A stretch of 64,000 bases of DNA from Podocnemis expansa (taxonomy: Eukaryota > Chordata > Testudines > Podocnemididae), in the NCBI GenBank assembly GCA_007922195.1, contig ML682121.1, forward strand, positions 2,691,382-2,755,381, in the 5' to 3' direction. Shown here piece by piece: positions 1 to 11,013 of the stretch. The translations under genes and the position numbers were made by a program. Every line of letters begins with the position of its first letter. The first letter of the stretch is position 1. The notes below the pieces were generated by a model. That model was not told where the DNA came from and searched no databases. It saw only the letters and a program-made list of their open reading frames with translations.

Positions 1-535
1 ACGTCACACACAGCTATAATGATTGCATGAGGGCAGCACTGTATTTATGTGCATTAGCCTATATAGATCTACCTGGTAAGCTGAGCTAATCAAAGGCAAA
101 GGAAAAATTGTTGCAGAGGCAAAGGAAAAGGTAAAAGAAAAACAGGTAAAAAAGAAAAAGAAAAGGCAAAATTTCACAATTGGGATTTAAAAATGGCAGA
201 ATAAATGGTCACTCTGAGGAACTAAAAGATGAGACTATTGGAAAATTCCTGCTAGTGTGCTTACTTCTGCTTTTTTAGCATGTCAGTATGAAGGTGATGT
301 GCAGATAATGGTGACATCTACAAGTCAGACAAAGCACAGATTCTAATGATAGTTTGCCTTGATGAGCGAAGACTGAAAAGTGCTGAGGCTTCCAGCCCTA
401 CAGGCTCTGCTAGATTGGAAAAATTTCTATATTTTTCTATATTTTCATTACTGTCCACCAAATTGAGGATGGGACCCCCTTATTTCTTGTGGCCCTAGGT
501 GGCCACCTGCTTTGCCCATCCCTAAAGCTGCCACT
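1..535 (+). repeat. Dispersed repeat, copy A
   Basis: This block matches the reverse complement of roughly 45432-45968, with clear but diverged identity along most of its length. Shared stretches include the 'gggcagcactgtattta' segment near position 32, the AAAAGG-rich run at 110-170, 'ggcttccagccctacaggctctgct' near 388 and 'ccctaaagctgcca' near 519. It may continue to the left of the window. I do not recognise the family and see no coding frame in it. Confidence 0.7.
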
Positions 536-560
536 GGATTGAGGACACGGTTGGACTGAA

Positions 561-2380
561 CTGCTCTGTGACTATTCTTTGCTCATCAGGGCCCATCAGC
601 AGCATGACATAAGTTACAGTAGCCATGAGGTGGTTCTACCTTGCATCCAACATTTCACGAGTCTTGCATCAGACATTTTGTACATGGAGCTAGATGGCAC
701 TGCTCTTCAAGGAGCTGGACATGGGGCTCCATGGGGGGGCAAGCGCCCCTTGCAGTCAATACTCACTGTTGGGTAGCATCAAGGGATACACTGCTGCATA
801 AAGGATGGCAAGGGGTCGAGTAAGGGATGCTGCTGACTCCCATACCTCAGTGTAGTACCTCTAAGTATTATTATTACCATTTTACAGAGGAAAAACTGAG
901 GCACGTAATAGTCAGGTGGCTGATCCTTTCTTCCACCCACCCTAGTGCATCAGATTATATGGGAGGTTCACAGCAGAACAAGTAGAACCCAAGAGTCCAT
1001 CTTCTGTCCACAGCGAGTCTTTCTTATTATCAACATGTATATAGTGGTAGCACCTAGATACCCAGCTGATGTCAGGGCCCCATCACACCAGGCACTCCAC
1101 AGACAGGTAGGAACAGACAGCCCCACTGATTTTTTTCTTTGTCTTTGTTGTCACTTGCATGTGGCATGTTTCTTGTTCAAGGTGTACTATGCACTTGAAT
1201 GGTCCATAGTTCCCTGGTATTATTTTAAAAAAGACTCCAAAAACAATGTTTTATTTTCAAAATAACTTATTTAGGTTTTTTAAAAACATTTAAAAGTCAT
1301 AATGAAACCACTTCAGAAAAAAAAAACTTCCTTTGAAACATCATAATGGTTAATACTACCCAGTTGTTAAATAACTAGCCACAAAGCAAGAACATCTATG
1401 AGTCATTCTGAAACTAACTAGGGCCCTGGGCTTTTGATCAGAACCTTACGCTAGGGCCAAATACCACTGAAATCAAGGGGAAGGAGGGTCCTTTGGAGGA
1501 AAAGTTCATCCATTCTCCTTTCTTTACTGTCTCTAGTAGCAGCCTGATGCTGACTCATAGAACATTGTGGGGTGAGGGCTGGAGAAGTTGCCATTTTGGA
1601 AAGTTCACCTTCATGGGACACCTTAATCAATTGGTTCCCAATCTGTGGTGTTTCATTGTTTTAGCAGAGACAATATGGACACTCTTTTTTTAAAGACTTT
1701 TGTTTAGCTACCTTTCTAAAAGGCCCTAGCAGTTTATTACATCACTGTCACCATTTGGAATTACAAACTCTGACTTACTAGTGCTGATTCATTACCTGCT
1801 TTAACATCTCAATATCTCTTATTTTCTTTTCTTAGCTACAAATAGTTAGTTGGTTTACCACAAAATTGGCTTCCAGTGTTGCCTTTTGTTAGAGAACAAA
1901 TTGATCTAGGGTAAATGACTAGTATTTTGAGACTGGAAACAACTAAATGTGATGTGATCTTTAGTATAAGTGGCTGTTAACCACAAAGTCCAATTTGTCT
2001 GTGAGGCAGGACAAATGAGAGATCCTAAGGAGACTGTATGTGATTTCCTGGTAAGACATGTATGGTAATCCAGGAGTTTGCATTCATTCCTATCTTTGTT
2101 AAATTCTAATTACAGAATATGCCACCACTCTGGGGTATTCGCCTGTTTTCTGACAGTCTACCCTAAGATCGGCATTCAGCAGTCTGAGCCACTCCAGGCA
2201 GCATGACACTCACTAGCGTTAGAGAAACTGTCCTTTGAAGAAAACCTTCCACTAAGAGTCCTTCTGCTTCATGCATGTAGTAGTAAGAGATGTATTTTAG
2301 TTTTGTAGAACTGCTCTATGCCATTCTTTTGTGGGATAAAGGGCTGAACAGTGCTTTATAGTCATGTTTTAGGCATCCTA
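561..2380. other. No gene seen; one ancient SINE/L2-like remnant
   Basis: No exon with plausible splice sites and a recognisable protein was found here. Around 868-905 the wording 'ccattttacagaggaaaaactgaggca' is typical of old MIR/L2-type repeats. The short open frames in this stretch have no recognisable motif. Confidence 0.5.
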
Positions 2381-2394
2381 AAGTGTGATTTACG

Positions 2395-2460
2395 ATACAG
2401 ACCAAACAAGGAGACTGGTGGCACTTTTAAAGACTAACAAATTTATTTATCAGAGTTTGT
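2395..2460. repeat. Fold-back repeat, single arm
   Basis: The stretch reads 'caaggagactggtggcacttttaaagactaacaaatttatttatca', the arm of the fold-back family seen about twenty times in the window. Only one arm is clear here. Confidence 0.6.
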
Positions 2461-2609
2461 TGAAAAAGAATTCTCAGCAGGAAACTTTGTCCATAGATTC
2501 ATTGTCAGCTCCTATCAAGAAAATAAAAAACATTAGTTCCATGAATGGTTTGCTTTCATTTACATACACACAAAGAGCAGTCTGAAACTTTGAGCCTGGA
2601 TTAAATTAA

Positions 2610-4490
2610 AAGAAATGATGAAAATAAGAACTAAAAAAAAAGTCTTGAGCGGGACCATTGCTGCACCAGAAAAAGACCTGGGGCAAGGGCTCAGACCCAC
2701 CTGCCCCCATACCCAGCTTCACTCAGCTTCTGAAACCCCAGCCACTATTTCCTCCGCCATGCCAGGCTTTAGGACCCCATCCCCCAGCTTTTGCACAAAC
2801 CCAAGGCCACCCCCTCCCAGCTTCTCCACCAAGGGAAAGCAAGGCAAAAGAGGGCAGCTGCATGCCACGCAAAGCCCATGCCAGGGTCCTGATTCCAGCG
2901 CATCTTCCAGCACCCCCTAGACTGAGCATCTGGCACCCCTCACTAAATGCCCCCAGGAATGGATGCCACAGCAACCCCTAAACACTCCTGCCCCTATTTC
3001 ATTTTCAGGTTACTTAGATTCATAGCAGAGACCCTGTGATATACGCCCCCCAACCTACACCCCATAAATCTTCCCCTTATACCCCCTGATAAATCCCAGT
3101 CATCCAAACTTTCTACATGTACTCCTGCTGGTATGGACCACCTCATCAGCCCTCATGGAAACCCTGAAACATTCCCCCATAACAGAGCCCATATGAGTCA
3201 GGTCCAGACTCCAACCCCATCCCCCCAGTCTCTCCCAACTACTTCTACTTCCCTCTCACCCCAAATGAAACCCCTCACTCCCAGTTCCCACAGTCCCCAA
3301 CTCCTCATTTACTTCCTCCCCCACTAGCCCCTATGTATGACAACTCAGCAAATGTGACTTGGATGCATATGCAAAGGAGATCTGCCAACAAGATGGGAAC
3401 ATTTTTATAGAGTCTGTTTTGTTTTTTTTTTTTTCAGAGAAGAATTGCCTGTAAAGTGTCCAAGCCTGTTGCAGAAGAAAAATTCAGGCGCTGGAGATAC
3501 AATTTCCGAAGGGATAGCTGTGATTTTCTCCCACAAAAGCTCACTGGACATACAGCAGCTCTTCTTTCAGGCAGATGCAGATACCAGTCATACTGAAGAT
3601 AATGAACAAAGATCAGAGTAACTACAGGAAGAAATTAGCACCCAGAGCTGCCTTTATCATCAGTAACATCTGTTGGTAGCTATGTCACTGAATTACCACA
3701 GGGATCACTGATCAGAGAGCATTTTCTGCTAGAATCTGTGAGTCAGTTTCTTATTCGTATATCTGCAAAGACCAAAAATAGTGGGGGGGTCTCTGTTACA
3801 CAGTCGTGAATCCTGACTGGCTGGTAAGTGGAAACAGGATGTCCAGTTCAGATCAGACCAGCAGTTGATCAGTCTGGGATGTTTCAGAGAAAGAAGCATG
3901 AGTCCAACTCTAGTGGACAGTTTGGGAATCTTCTCTCTTGCTAACTGTGTCAGCTGGCTAATTTTGTGCACCCCACTGAAGTAGGTCAGCATTGTGACCC
4001 ATATTTTATGGGTGGGAGAACTGAGCCACAAAAGGTTAAGAAGCAGATCTCAAAAAGTACCGAAGATCCATGGCAGAACTGCAAATTGAACTCAAATCTC
4101 TCTTCATCGTGAGTGCCTTAAATAGAAAGTAAGTCTCTATCACTCAAGTTGCTTTAGGTTTGCCTAAACTAGAATTTATGGGTTTGGTCTCACACTATGC
4201 TAGGTAGCATGTAAAATTCCAGTAAAAGTGTAAACAAGACAATGTAGACTTTACAGATGGTAGCTAGTCAAGAGGAAGCTGCAGGCTACATCCTTGCTTA
4301 ATTAAACTTGCTCGCAATTTGTGTGTGTGAAACTTTTAAGGAGGTTTCATTTTATCATTTTTTCTTTTTAAGATAAGAAAATGTCATGAGTGGCTTTTTA
4401 AAAAAATAAGGCTGGTATTTAAAAATTAAATACTAAAAAACAATAAAAATAATTAATAAATCCCACCATTTGATTAACCTAACAAAAATC
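2610..4490. other. C-rich and A/T-rich DNA without a recognised gene
   Basis: From 2650 to 3330 the plus strand is C-rich with short tandem CCC/CAC wording, which leaves frames open on both strands. Nothing in those frames resembles a known domain. A pyrimidine tract ending in 'ttcag' at about 3437 looks like a splice acceptor, but the frames after it are not recognisable. Confidence 0.4.
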
Positions 4491-4494
4491 ATTT

Positions 4495-4978
4495 TAAAAA
4501 TGAGAGTCCTGTGGCACCTTAGGCTATGTCTATATTTACTTATTTAGTTTTGACTTGCAAGTCCAAACTAAATAAGTCCAAGTTTAGTCCTAACTAGCCT
4601 TGGGCTAGCTAATTGTGGCTTTTTAGTTCGAACTAGCTGCACAGCTTAGTTGGAAATAAAGAGTTAGTTTGAACTAAACGGTTTGGCTATTTCAAACTAG
4701 CCGCTTAGTTCAAACTTTTTAAGTTCGCAATTGCTTCGTTCCAACTTGGCAAAGCCTAGTGTAGCTCTGGTCCAAATTAGTCCAGACTAATTGGCCAGTG
4801 CAGAAGTAGCCTTATAGACTAACAGATTTCTTTGGGCATAAGTCTTCATGGGCTCCAACCCACTTTGTCAGATGCATTGCTTATGCCCAAAGAAATCTGT
4901 TAGTCTATAAGGTGACACAAGACTCTTGTTGTTTTTGCTGTACACGGACTAACACGGCTACCCCTCTGGACAGTTTTT
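4495..4978. repeat. Fold-back repeat interrupted by a MITE
   Basis: The left arm 'gagtcctgtggcacctta' is cut at 4521 and resumes as 'tagactaacagatttctttggg' after the MITE at 4522-4811. The element then runs through its loop to a right arm ending 'actaacacggctacccctctgga' near 4970. Removing the MITE and one TTA copy restores the usual family sequence. Confidence 0.75.
4522..4811. mobile_element. MITE with TTA target duplication (PIF/Harbinger-like)
   Basis: The ends are inverted, GGCTATGTCT at the left and the reverse complement of GGCTACTTCT at the right. TTA occurs on both sides (4519-4521 and 4812-4814), which is the 3-bp duplication typical of PIF/Harbinger elements. The interior is built of 'agttcgaact'-type repeats and has no transposase frame. 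Confidence 0.7.
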
Positions 4979-5099
4979 AAATGTTTCTGATTTCAAAGGG
5001 CAAAAATACCTTTATGTAAATAACAAATGGAATTGGAGAGAAGAGCACAAAGAAAAAGAGAGAGAGAGAAGACATTATTTGCTAAAAACATTTCCAGGA

Positions 5100-5506
5100 T
5101 TTTAAAGAACTAAAATGAAAACAACTTCCAACATTTTGCATTTTTTTTTAATTTTCTCTTTTGGGTTTTAGTTCCTGCTTTAATGTCTGTACTTTATGAA
5201 GTGGAATGCTTATCCTGTAACACTGAGCAAAAATCAACCAGAAAAACACATGGTTCCACTTACCTATTTTGTCCTTTTCTATCTGGCAAATGTTTGTTCT
5301 CTCCTCCTTGTCTCTCTTGTGTCTCATGGAATTTAAAGGAAAAACTTATTTACATCACAACCACTTCAGGCTGATGCTTTTTGCTATCCTTCACAGGGCA
5401 GAGGGAGGGGAGCCTCAGTAAGGGCAGTTAGTTAGTAAGTTAGACTGATTCAATAAAATCTTGTTTAAGATTGAAACGATGCTTAGATCACAACCGTTAT
5501 ATCAAA
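5100..5506. other. No gene seen
   Basis: A/T-rich DNA with a GA-rich run just before it at 5058-5070. The small plus-strand frame at 5183-5374 has no recognisable motif and I do not call it. Confidence 0.4.
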
Positions 5507-5837
5507 AATAACACAGTGTGGGCATGTTATTTTGATTTAACAGTTGTTTTGATTTAACACTTTTGCGCTTCACCTTCCCAGGGTGCCTTTCTCTATTTAT
5601 ATATTGGGTGGGGGCATGGCCCTTCCAGGGGGCCATCTTGCCATCCCCCCCCTATGATGCCCCTCTCCTAAACCGAACTAGCAAGTCTTGTCCCTGAACA
5701 TGCAAGTTCAATTTGACTTTCGGGGGCGGACCTGTTAAATTGATTTAGTTTAAATTGATTTAATGATTTTTATAGTGACTTTATTAAACTGATTTAAGTT
5801 AAATCGATTTGACTGCTTCTGTGTGGACATAGCCTAA
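5507..5837. mobile_element. MITE of the GTGTGGACATAGCC-end family
   Basis: The right end 'gtgtggacatagcc' and an interior of 'aattgatttaa'/'ttaaatcgattt' repeats match the MITE family found elsewhere in this window. The left end is less clear. No coding frame. Confidence 0.55.
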
Positions 5838-5899
5838 CATTTATTTATTGCATGAGCTTTTGTGGGAAGTCATTTGGGGACCCTCTGAGCTCCGCACCA

Positions 5900-7020
5900 G
5901 GCACAGCCCCCAGCTGAAGCAGAGAAACAGTCCCTCCCTTCCCCACCCAGCACCATACTAGGTGGGCGCACAGCCAAAGAGGAGCAGCCCCACACTGACA
6001 TCCTACTCCAATCCAAAGACCCAGTGTAATCACTCTCCCACACAGCCAAAAAGCTGTGCTTCACCAGGGCTGTTCATTGTAACAGGGCACTTCACGGTAG
6101 AGGAGCCCTCTTAGGCTGTATCTGTTGCGAGAGCATGCCTGACACCTTCTGCAACCAGTAGAACCATGAGATCACACAGGAAAGGCAGGCTAAAGGTTAG
6201 TGACGGTTCAGGCAACGTTTGCTGTGTCATTGAGGCTTCTGAAGTGGAGACATTCCAGTAAAGAAGGCAGGCCTCAAAGTCGAATGATATAAAAATAGTG
6301 CACAGTGATGGCAAAGCTGAGGGTTGGCTTTCCCTCAGAGTACAAAGGGGGGTGCAAAACCAGAGGATTTTCTTGGTATGGTTCATTTGTTTTCAGAATC
6401 CCCTCACCCAAGATGCAGCTACTGACTATTTCATGACCCCAGTCTGATGTCATCTGGCTTAATAAGAAACTGAGCAGGCTCTGCAGAGCCCTGCTTAACT
6501 AGAGCTGGGAACTCAGTAGAGACGGAGTAAGGAAGGAAGACACTGGAGAAAGGAACAAAAGGGATTCCCCTCTGGAGAAAGCTGAGAAAGTAAACCAGAC
6601 ACACCTGCATGGCATAGTACTGGCTTCAGTGGGAAGGAAACCCAGTTGAGGTGGAATTTGGACTCCCAGCAGAAAAGGGCTGGGGGATAAGCACTTTGAC
6701 GAGAGCAAGAAAAAGGAGAACGGTGAGATGCCCAGGAAGGACTTTTTGTATACGTCCAATGGGACACCGAGTGAACCGTTGTGTGAGTTGGCCAAGGGAG
6801 AACACTCAGATGGTGAGTTGCAAGAACAAGCAAGCTGAAAAAGGCCATCCCACATTTGTGGGAGAGCCTGGTGGGAAAAAGGGGACACCAGAGATGAGGA
6901 CCCTGGGTAGCACTGAGGCCAGGGAGAAAACAACACCCACAAAGCAATGATGTGCCTTTACTGTCCTGTTACTTGAACTGAAGAGGTTGCAAACTGTTGA
7001 CAGTCAACCCTGGCAGAAAC
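5900..7020. other. No gene recognised
   Basis: Overlapping open frames on both strands, for example minus 6111-6386 and 6499-6942, have no recognisable domain, signal peptide or conserved cysteine pattern. Their overlap in several frames argues for chance openness. Confidence 0.4.
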
Positions 7021-7029
7021 ATCAACTAA

Positions 7030-7287
7030 GGGTATGTCTACACTGCAACAAAGGTGTGTCTTTTAACTCACAGTGGCTAATGGGGATTAAAGTGGGACTG
7101 AAGGCACAGTAACTTGGGTTTAACCCAGTTTAGCAGCTCAAGTTCCACCCCAGGCTTTTCAATAGTCTTTAATTGGAACAACTAACCTCAGTTAAAAACC
7201 AATCTGATGCATCTTCACTGACATTTTAATCTGAGTTAGGTAACCCAGATTAAGAATGCATCTGTTATTTTTCAGTGAAGACATACC
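7030..7287. mobile_element. MITE with TAA target duplication
   Basis: Ends are GGGTATGTCTACACTG and the inverse of AGTGAAGACATACC. TAA is duplicated at 7027-7029 and 7288-7290, the TWA-type 3-bp duplication of PIF/Harbinger MITEs. Non-coding. Confidence 0.75.
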
Positions 7288-8004
7288 TAAAGCCCTGTCA
7301 CCAAGAAGCAGTTCTATCTTTCTTGGAGATTGTCTTCATGGCAAAATCAACTCATGTTATAACTTGAAGGCTGACCCTAACTTGAGTCTTGTCCCATGTG
7401 CAAAAGCCAGTAAGTCAACTACAGTGTTGCTTTTACCTCAGGCTGTTGTCCCATCAGGAAGTACAGGCTAAAACTTGAGTAGTGTGGATACAGGGGAACA
7501 CAATTTCAATGCCACTAGTCCTCCAGTGCCTTCCCATGATTGCCTTGTGTGTGCGCTCAAAAGGACGGACAGGCTCTCCAATAATTCACTGAGGTAGCTG
7601 CCTGCAAGGACCTGGCTAAGGGAAGCAGCCTCCCGTCTCCATCCAGGCTGACTGCTTTGGACAGAGGCCATGTGAATAAGAGCTCTCAGTTGTTCCCAGA
7701 GCTTCAAAGTGCAGAAATAAGGTGGGATTTTCTTCCATGAAAACTCATGTGAAACAAATTCTTTAAGTGCCCCAGGACTCCTTTTTTTGTTTTTGCTGAA
7801 CTAGAATAACACGGCTATCTATTTGGAACAGAGGAAAAACAGCGACACTGAGGAGGTTATAGGGGTCATGATGGAAAACCACTCCAAATGAATTCCTAGT
7901 ATGACATTGTGACTAGGGGTCATCTTTGGATGTATAAACAAGAGAATACCAAGTATAAGTAGGTGTTACATCTATGGGCAGCATTAGTGAGATCATTACT
8001 AAAT

Positions 8005-8287
8005 AGCGTATATCTATACTGAGGGCAGCAAAATCGCCACCGTCAGCAGGATATTCCAAGCTTGATTCTGCAGAGAGTTTGAATTCACTGCTGCACTACA
8101 GAAATCACTTCAGCAACTCCATCCCCATAACTGGAGTTGCTGAAAGCTGACCACAAGGCATTTACAGTTAGCTTCCCCTAGTGTTTCTCAGCAGCTTAGA
8201 AAGCCATCAGCAGAAATGCAAAGTATTTTACATGCCTTGCATGTCTACCATTGACTGCCACCATGACATCCACTAAGTATAGACTAG
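8005..8287. mobile_element. MITE, 'ctggagttgctg' subfamily
   Basis: The left end 'tatatctatactgagggcagcaaaat' pairs with a right end 'aagtatagactagg'. The interior 'aactggagttgctgaaagctgacc' recurs in copies at about 47262-47510 and 48449-48655, so these form one subfamily. Confidence 0.65.
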
Positions 8288-8331
8288 GGCATAATCTGTC
8301 CAATTCTGGTGTCAACTCTGAAAATCTTGGT

Positions 8332-8396
8332 AAGATTGAACCTGAGATCCTCTCAGTTCATAAGACCTCAGCTTTTGCTGACTGAGCTAAAGGACA
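8332..8396 (-). repeat. tRNA-derived SINE head
   Basis: On the minus strand the sequence has an A-box-like TAGCTCAGTCAGC and a B-box-like GGTTCAATC at tRNA-like spacing, the internal RNA polymerase III promoter of tRNA-derived SINEs. It does not look like an intact tRNA gene, because the remaining stems are degenerate. Confidence 0.55.
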
Positions 8397-8399
8397 ACT

Positions 8400-9720
8400 C
8401 TGTAAACTGCCTACAGGAAATTGCGCACACATAAACCTCATGCAGCCACTAGACGGAGACAAGAAGGCACACTGGACTAACCTGCTTTGCACTTAATTTG
8501 GCTAGTCAACATTTTTCTGTCAATATGTTCTTCCATTGAAAAAAAGGATTATGTGAAAAAACATTTTTCTCCATAAAAATCATTTTAATTAAAACAGGAT
8601 TTTCATTGAAAAACAAATTTAAAATTCAGTTTAAAATAAAAAAATAAGTTTTTCAGACAATCTGTTTTTTTGTTTTTATTAACAGATCCATTCCTTTATA
8701 ACATAAACCTTATACTATTTGTTTTACGGATTAAATAGAGTGGCTTAGTACTATACATAGTTATAAAATGACCTATGTAAGTCACTAACACTGCATTCAT
8801 AAGACCTGCTAATAGTCACTTACTTCAACTCTGTGATCGTGATCACATATTGTGGTTGATGATTTTCTATTCTTTCTTTTCCTCTTCTGTCTTTTCAGTT
8901 GGTAGCGGCAGTTAAAGTCTTTCATCTCACATTGAGGTCCAAACTTTGTTTCTCTTGCATTTTAGTTTTGTAAGCTATGTATTAGCTGTCCTCTCAGAAC
9001 TCTGCATAAAATTAATTTTTCTCCATCTTCCTCAAAAACACGTGCATACATTTTATGACAAATGTCAATGAAGATTAAAAATTCTCATTTTCACCAATAT
9101 TTTTCTATGGAGAAAAAGGGGAAACATTTGCTGACTAGCTCTATATAAAATATTAATTGAAAAGTATATGTTTTGCCTGCTGTGTTTAAAAAGTTGCTTC
9201 ATTTAAATACATTCAGACAATCTCTTCACAACCTTACCTGTAGTTCTTGATTTCTTTTTCCTTCTGATGTGTTTTCTGGTGGTGTGTTTTTGGTCTATAT
9301 GCCTTTATGAACTGGTTGTGTTTGTCAAATCATGCTGTGACAGCAGACACACTATCCTTGATTTCACGTACAATGATTTGTAAAATTCTGCTGCGAAATG
9401 AGCACTTTGATTTAAATCAGTCTATTCCTGATGCAGCAGTGGCTGTGAACACTCAAGACAAGAAACAATTCTTGTTCCATTAATCTTTAACAATAAAGTT
9501 TGGCAGAATATGTATGTGCTCTTTTTAACCCCCCGTCAAGCATTTCAGGGCTGTAGCGGTTTGTGCAAAACAAGTAACAAAGTATTGAGACTATTTTGTA
9601 TCTGACCACTACAGAGGTGGCTCGAGTTATTTTCCGCATAGGTGTGGTATGTGTTCGGGTCAAAGTCACAGATATGGGGGCTGAGGTTGCAGTAATGGAA
9701 CAGAAATTAAACTTCTGCAG

Positions 9721-9769
<49 letters not shown>

Positions 9770-10488
9770 AACCAGCCACTCAACATTGTTTATGTGCATT
9801 TTGATAGTACCTACATATCACAACTGAAATCAGGCCTCCATTGTGCTGGACACTGTAAAAAATACATAATAAGAAACAGCCCTTGTCGCACAGTGTTTCA
9901 TTCTAAATGAACAGGAGAAATAAAGGGTTACTATCCTTGTTGTGTAGGCAAAGAACTGAGACCTAATGAGGTAAGTGACTTGTCCAAGGTCTCACAGAAA
10001 GTCTCCGTGCCAAAGTTGGGAGTTGAAGCCACAGCTCATGACTTGGGCCTAAATCACAAGAATATTTTTACTTACTAAAGTCTGCGGAGCTTGTACAAGG
10101 GAGCCTCTATACATGCCATTCCCTTCCAACTCTACACCTACTGACCTGGTCCCTGTGTATTGGGAACTTCATGAAATGTGTGTGCAGATTTTTGATGGTC
10201 AAATAAAACTTCACCTTGCAGAACACAGTACACTCTTCTATAGGGTCCTTATATTCAAAATGATGTTAGAAACAGACACATAATGAGGAGACCAAAATGT
10301 GTGGCTTTATTCAAACTAAGAAGAACTAAGAACCAGCTAAACTGGTTCTACCTACATGATTTACAATGGCAACTCACTGTCTATTACTAAGGTAACCCAA
10401 TACACTACACAGGAGCCTCTGGGACAAAGACAGAAAAGAGGAAATGAGCCATGATGTGACAGCTACCTAACTCCATCTTTTTTCACAG
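8400..10488. other. No gene; AT repeat and an old SINE/L2 remnant
   Basis: No exon recognised. The stretch contains an A/T-rich section, the TA microsatellite at 9724-9765, and at about 9950-10030 wording of the 'gaggtaagtgacttgtccaaggtctcacag' kind that marks MIR/L2-type repeats. Confidence 0.5.
9724..9765. repeat. (TA)n microsatellite
   Basis: About 42 bases of uninterrupted TA dinucleotide repeat. Confidence 0.95.
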
Positions 10489-10545
10489 GGAGCATCAGTA
10501 CACGAGCTTGACTCTCACGAAGCTGTTGGAAAGGGAGAGGAACAG
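10489..10545 (+). other. Possible 5' untranslated exon of R1
   Basis: A 57-base stretch lies between a good acceptor (pyrimidine run then CACAG) and a strong donor (CAG|GTAAGG). It has no ATG. The R1 start-codon exon is preceded by its own acceptor (ctttgcag at 10892-10899), so at least one upstream non-coding exon is expected, and this fits by position. The link to R1 is inference. Confidence 0.35.
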
Positions 10546-10940
10546 GTAAGGATTTCAAGCAAGTTTGGGAAATAACCATTGGTATTTAATTGCCACGCTC
10601 TCTTTCAATTTTTATGCAGCAAAAATCTGTTGATCCCCTCTAGCTTGCAGAGCTGCTGTTTACAGGAAAACCTGGGGGTGTTTATAAGCCAACCAATTTG
10701 ATGCATACCACCTCTGCAAGTGCAATCGCCTTGAATGAGACTACACGAGCGGTTCAGACTTTAGGCTTAAACGACAAAAGAAATTTACACAGCAGTGGTA
10801 GGAAAGAAATTCAACAGCTTCTTATAAATAACACTTCCTGACTTTGGATGCATTGTTCATTATGGTTTACACTTAAAAGGTGGGTCTTCTTCTTTGCAGC
10901 CCCACCGGCTGGTGTGCTCTCATTTCGGGTTGTACATGCC

Positions 10941-11013
10941 ATGGCTGAAGACGTGGTCTATGCTGATTTAAACATCCCTGTAGCCCGGTTACATTATTCG
11001 TCTCAACCACACA
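10941..11013 (+). CDS. R1 exon 1: cytoplasmic tail with ITIM-like motif
   Basis: The ATG lies in a good initiation context (GCCATGG). The exon encodes 24 residues beginning MAEDVVYADLNIP and ends at CACA|GTAAGTG in phase 1. V-x-Y-x-x-L fits the inhibitory ITIM consensus, and the tyrosine-leucine-asparagine-x-proline context is like that of mammalian NKR-P1A. Confidence 0.85.

Noticed and set aside
8332..8396. Possible functional tRNA gene
   Set aside because: It has A- and B-box-like motifs, but the stems are degenerate and it has the look of a SINE head.
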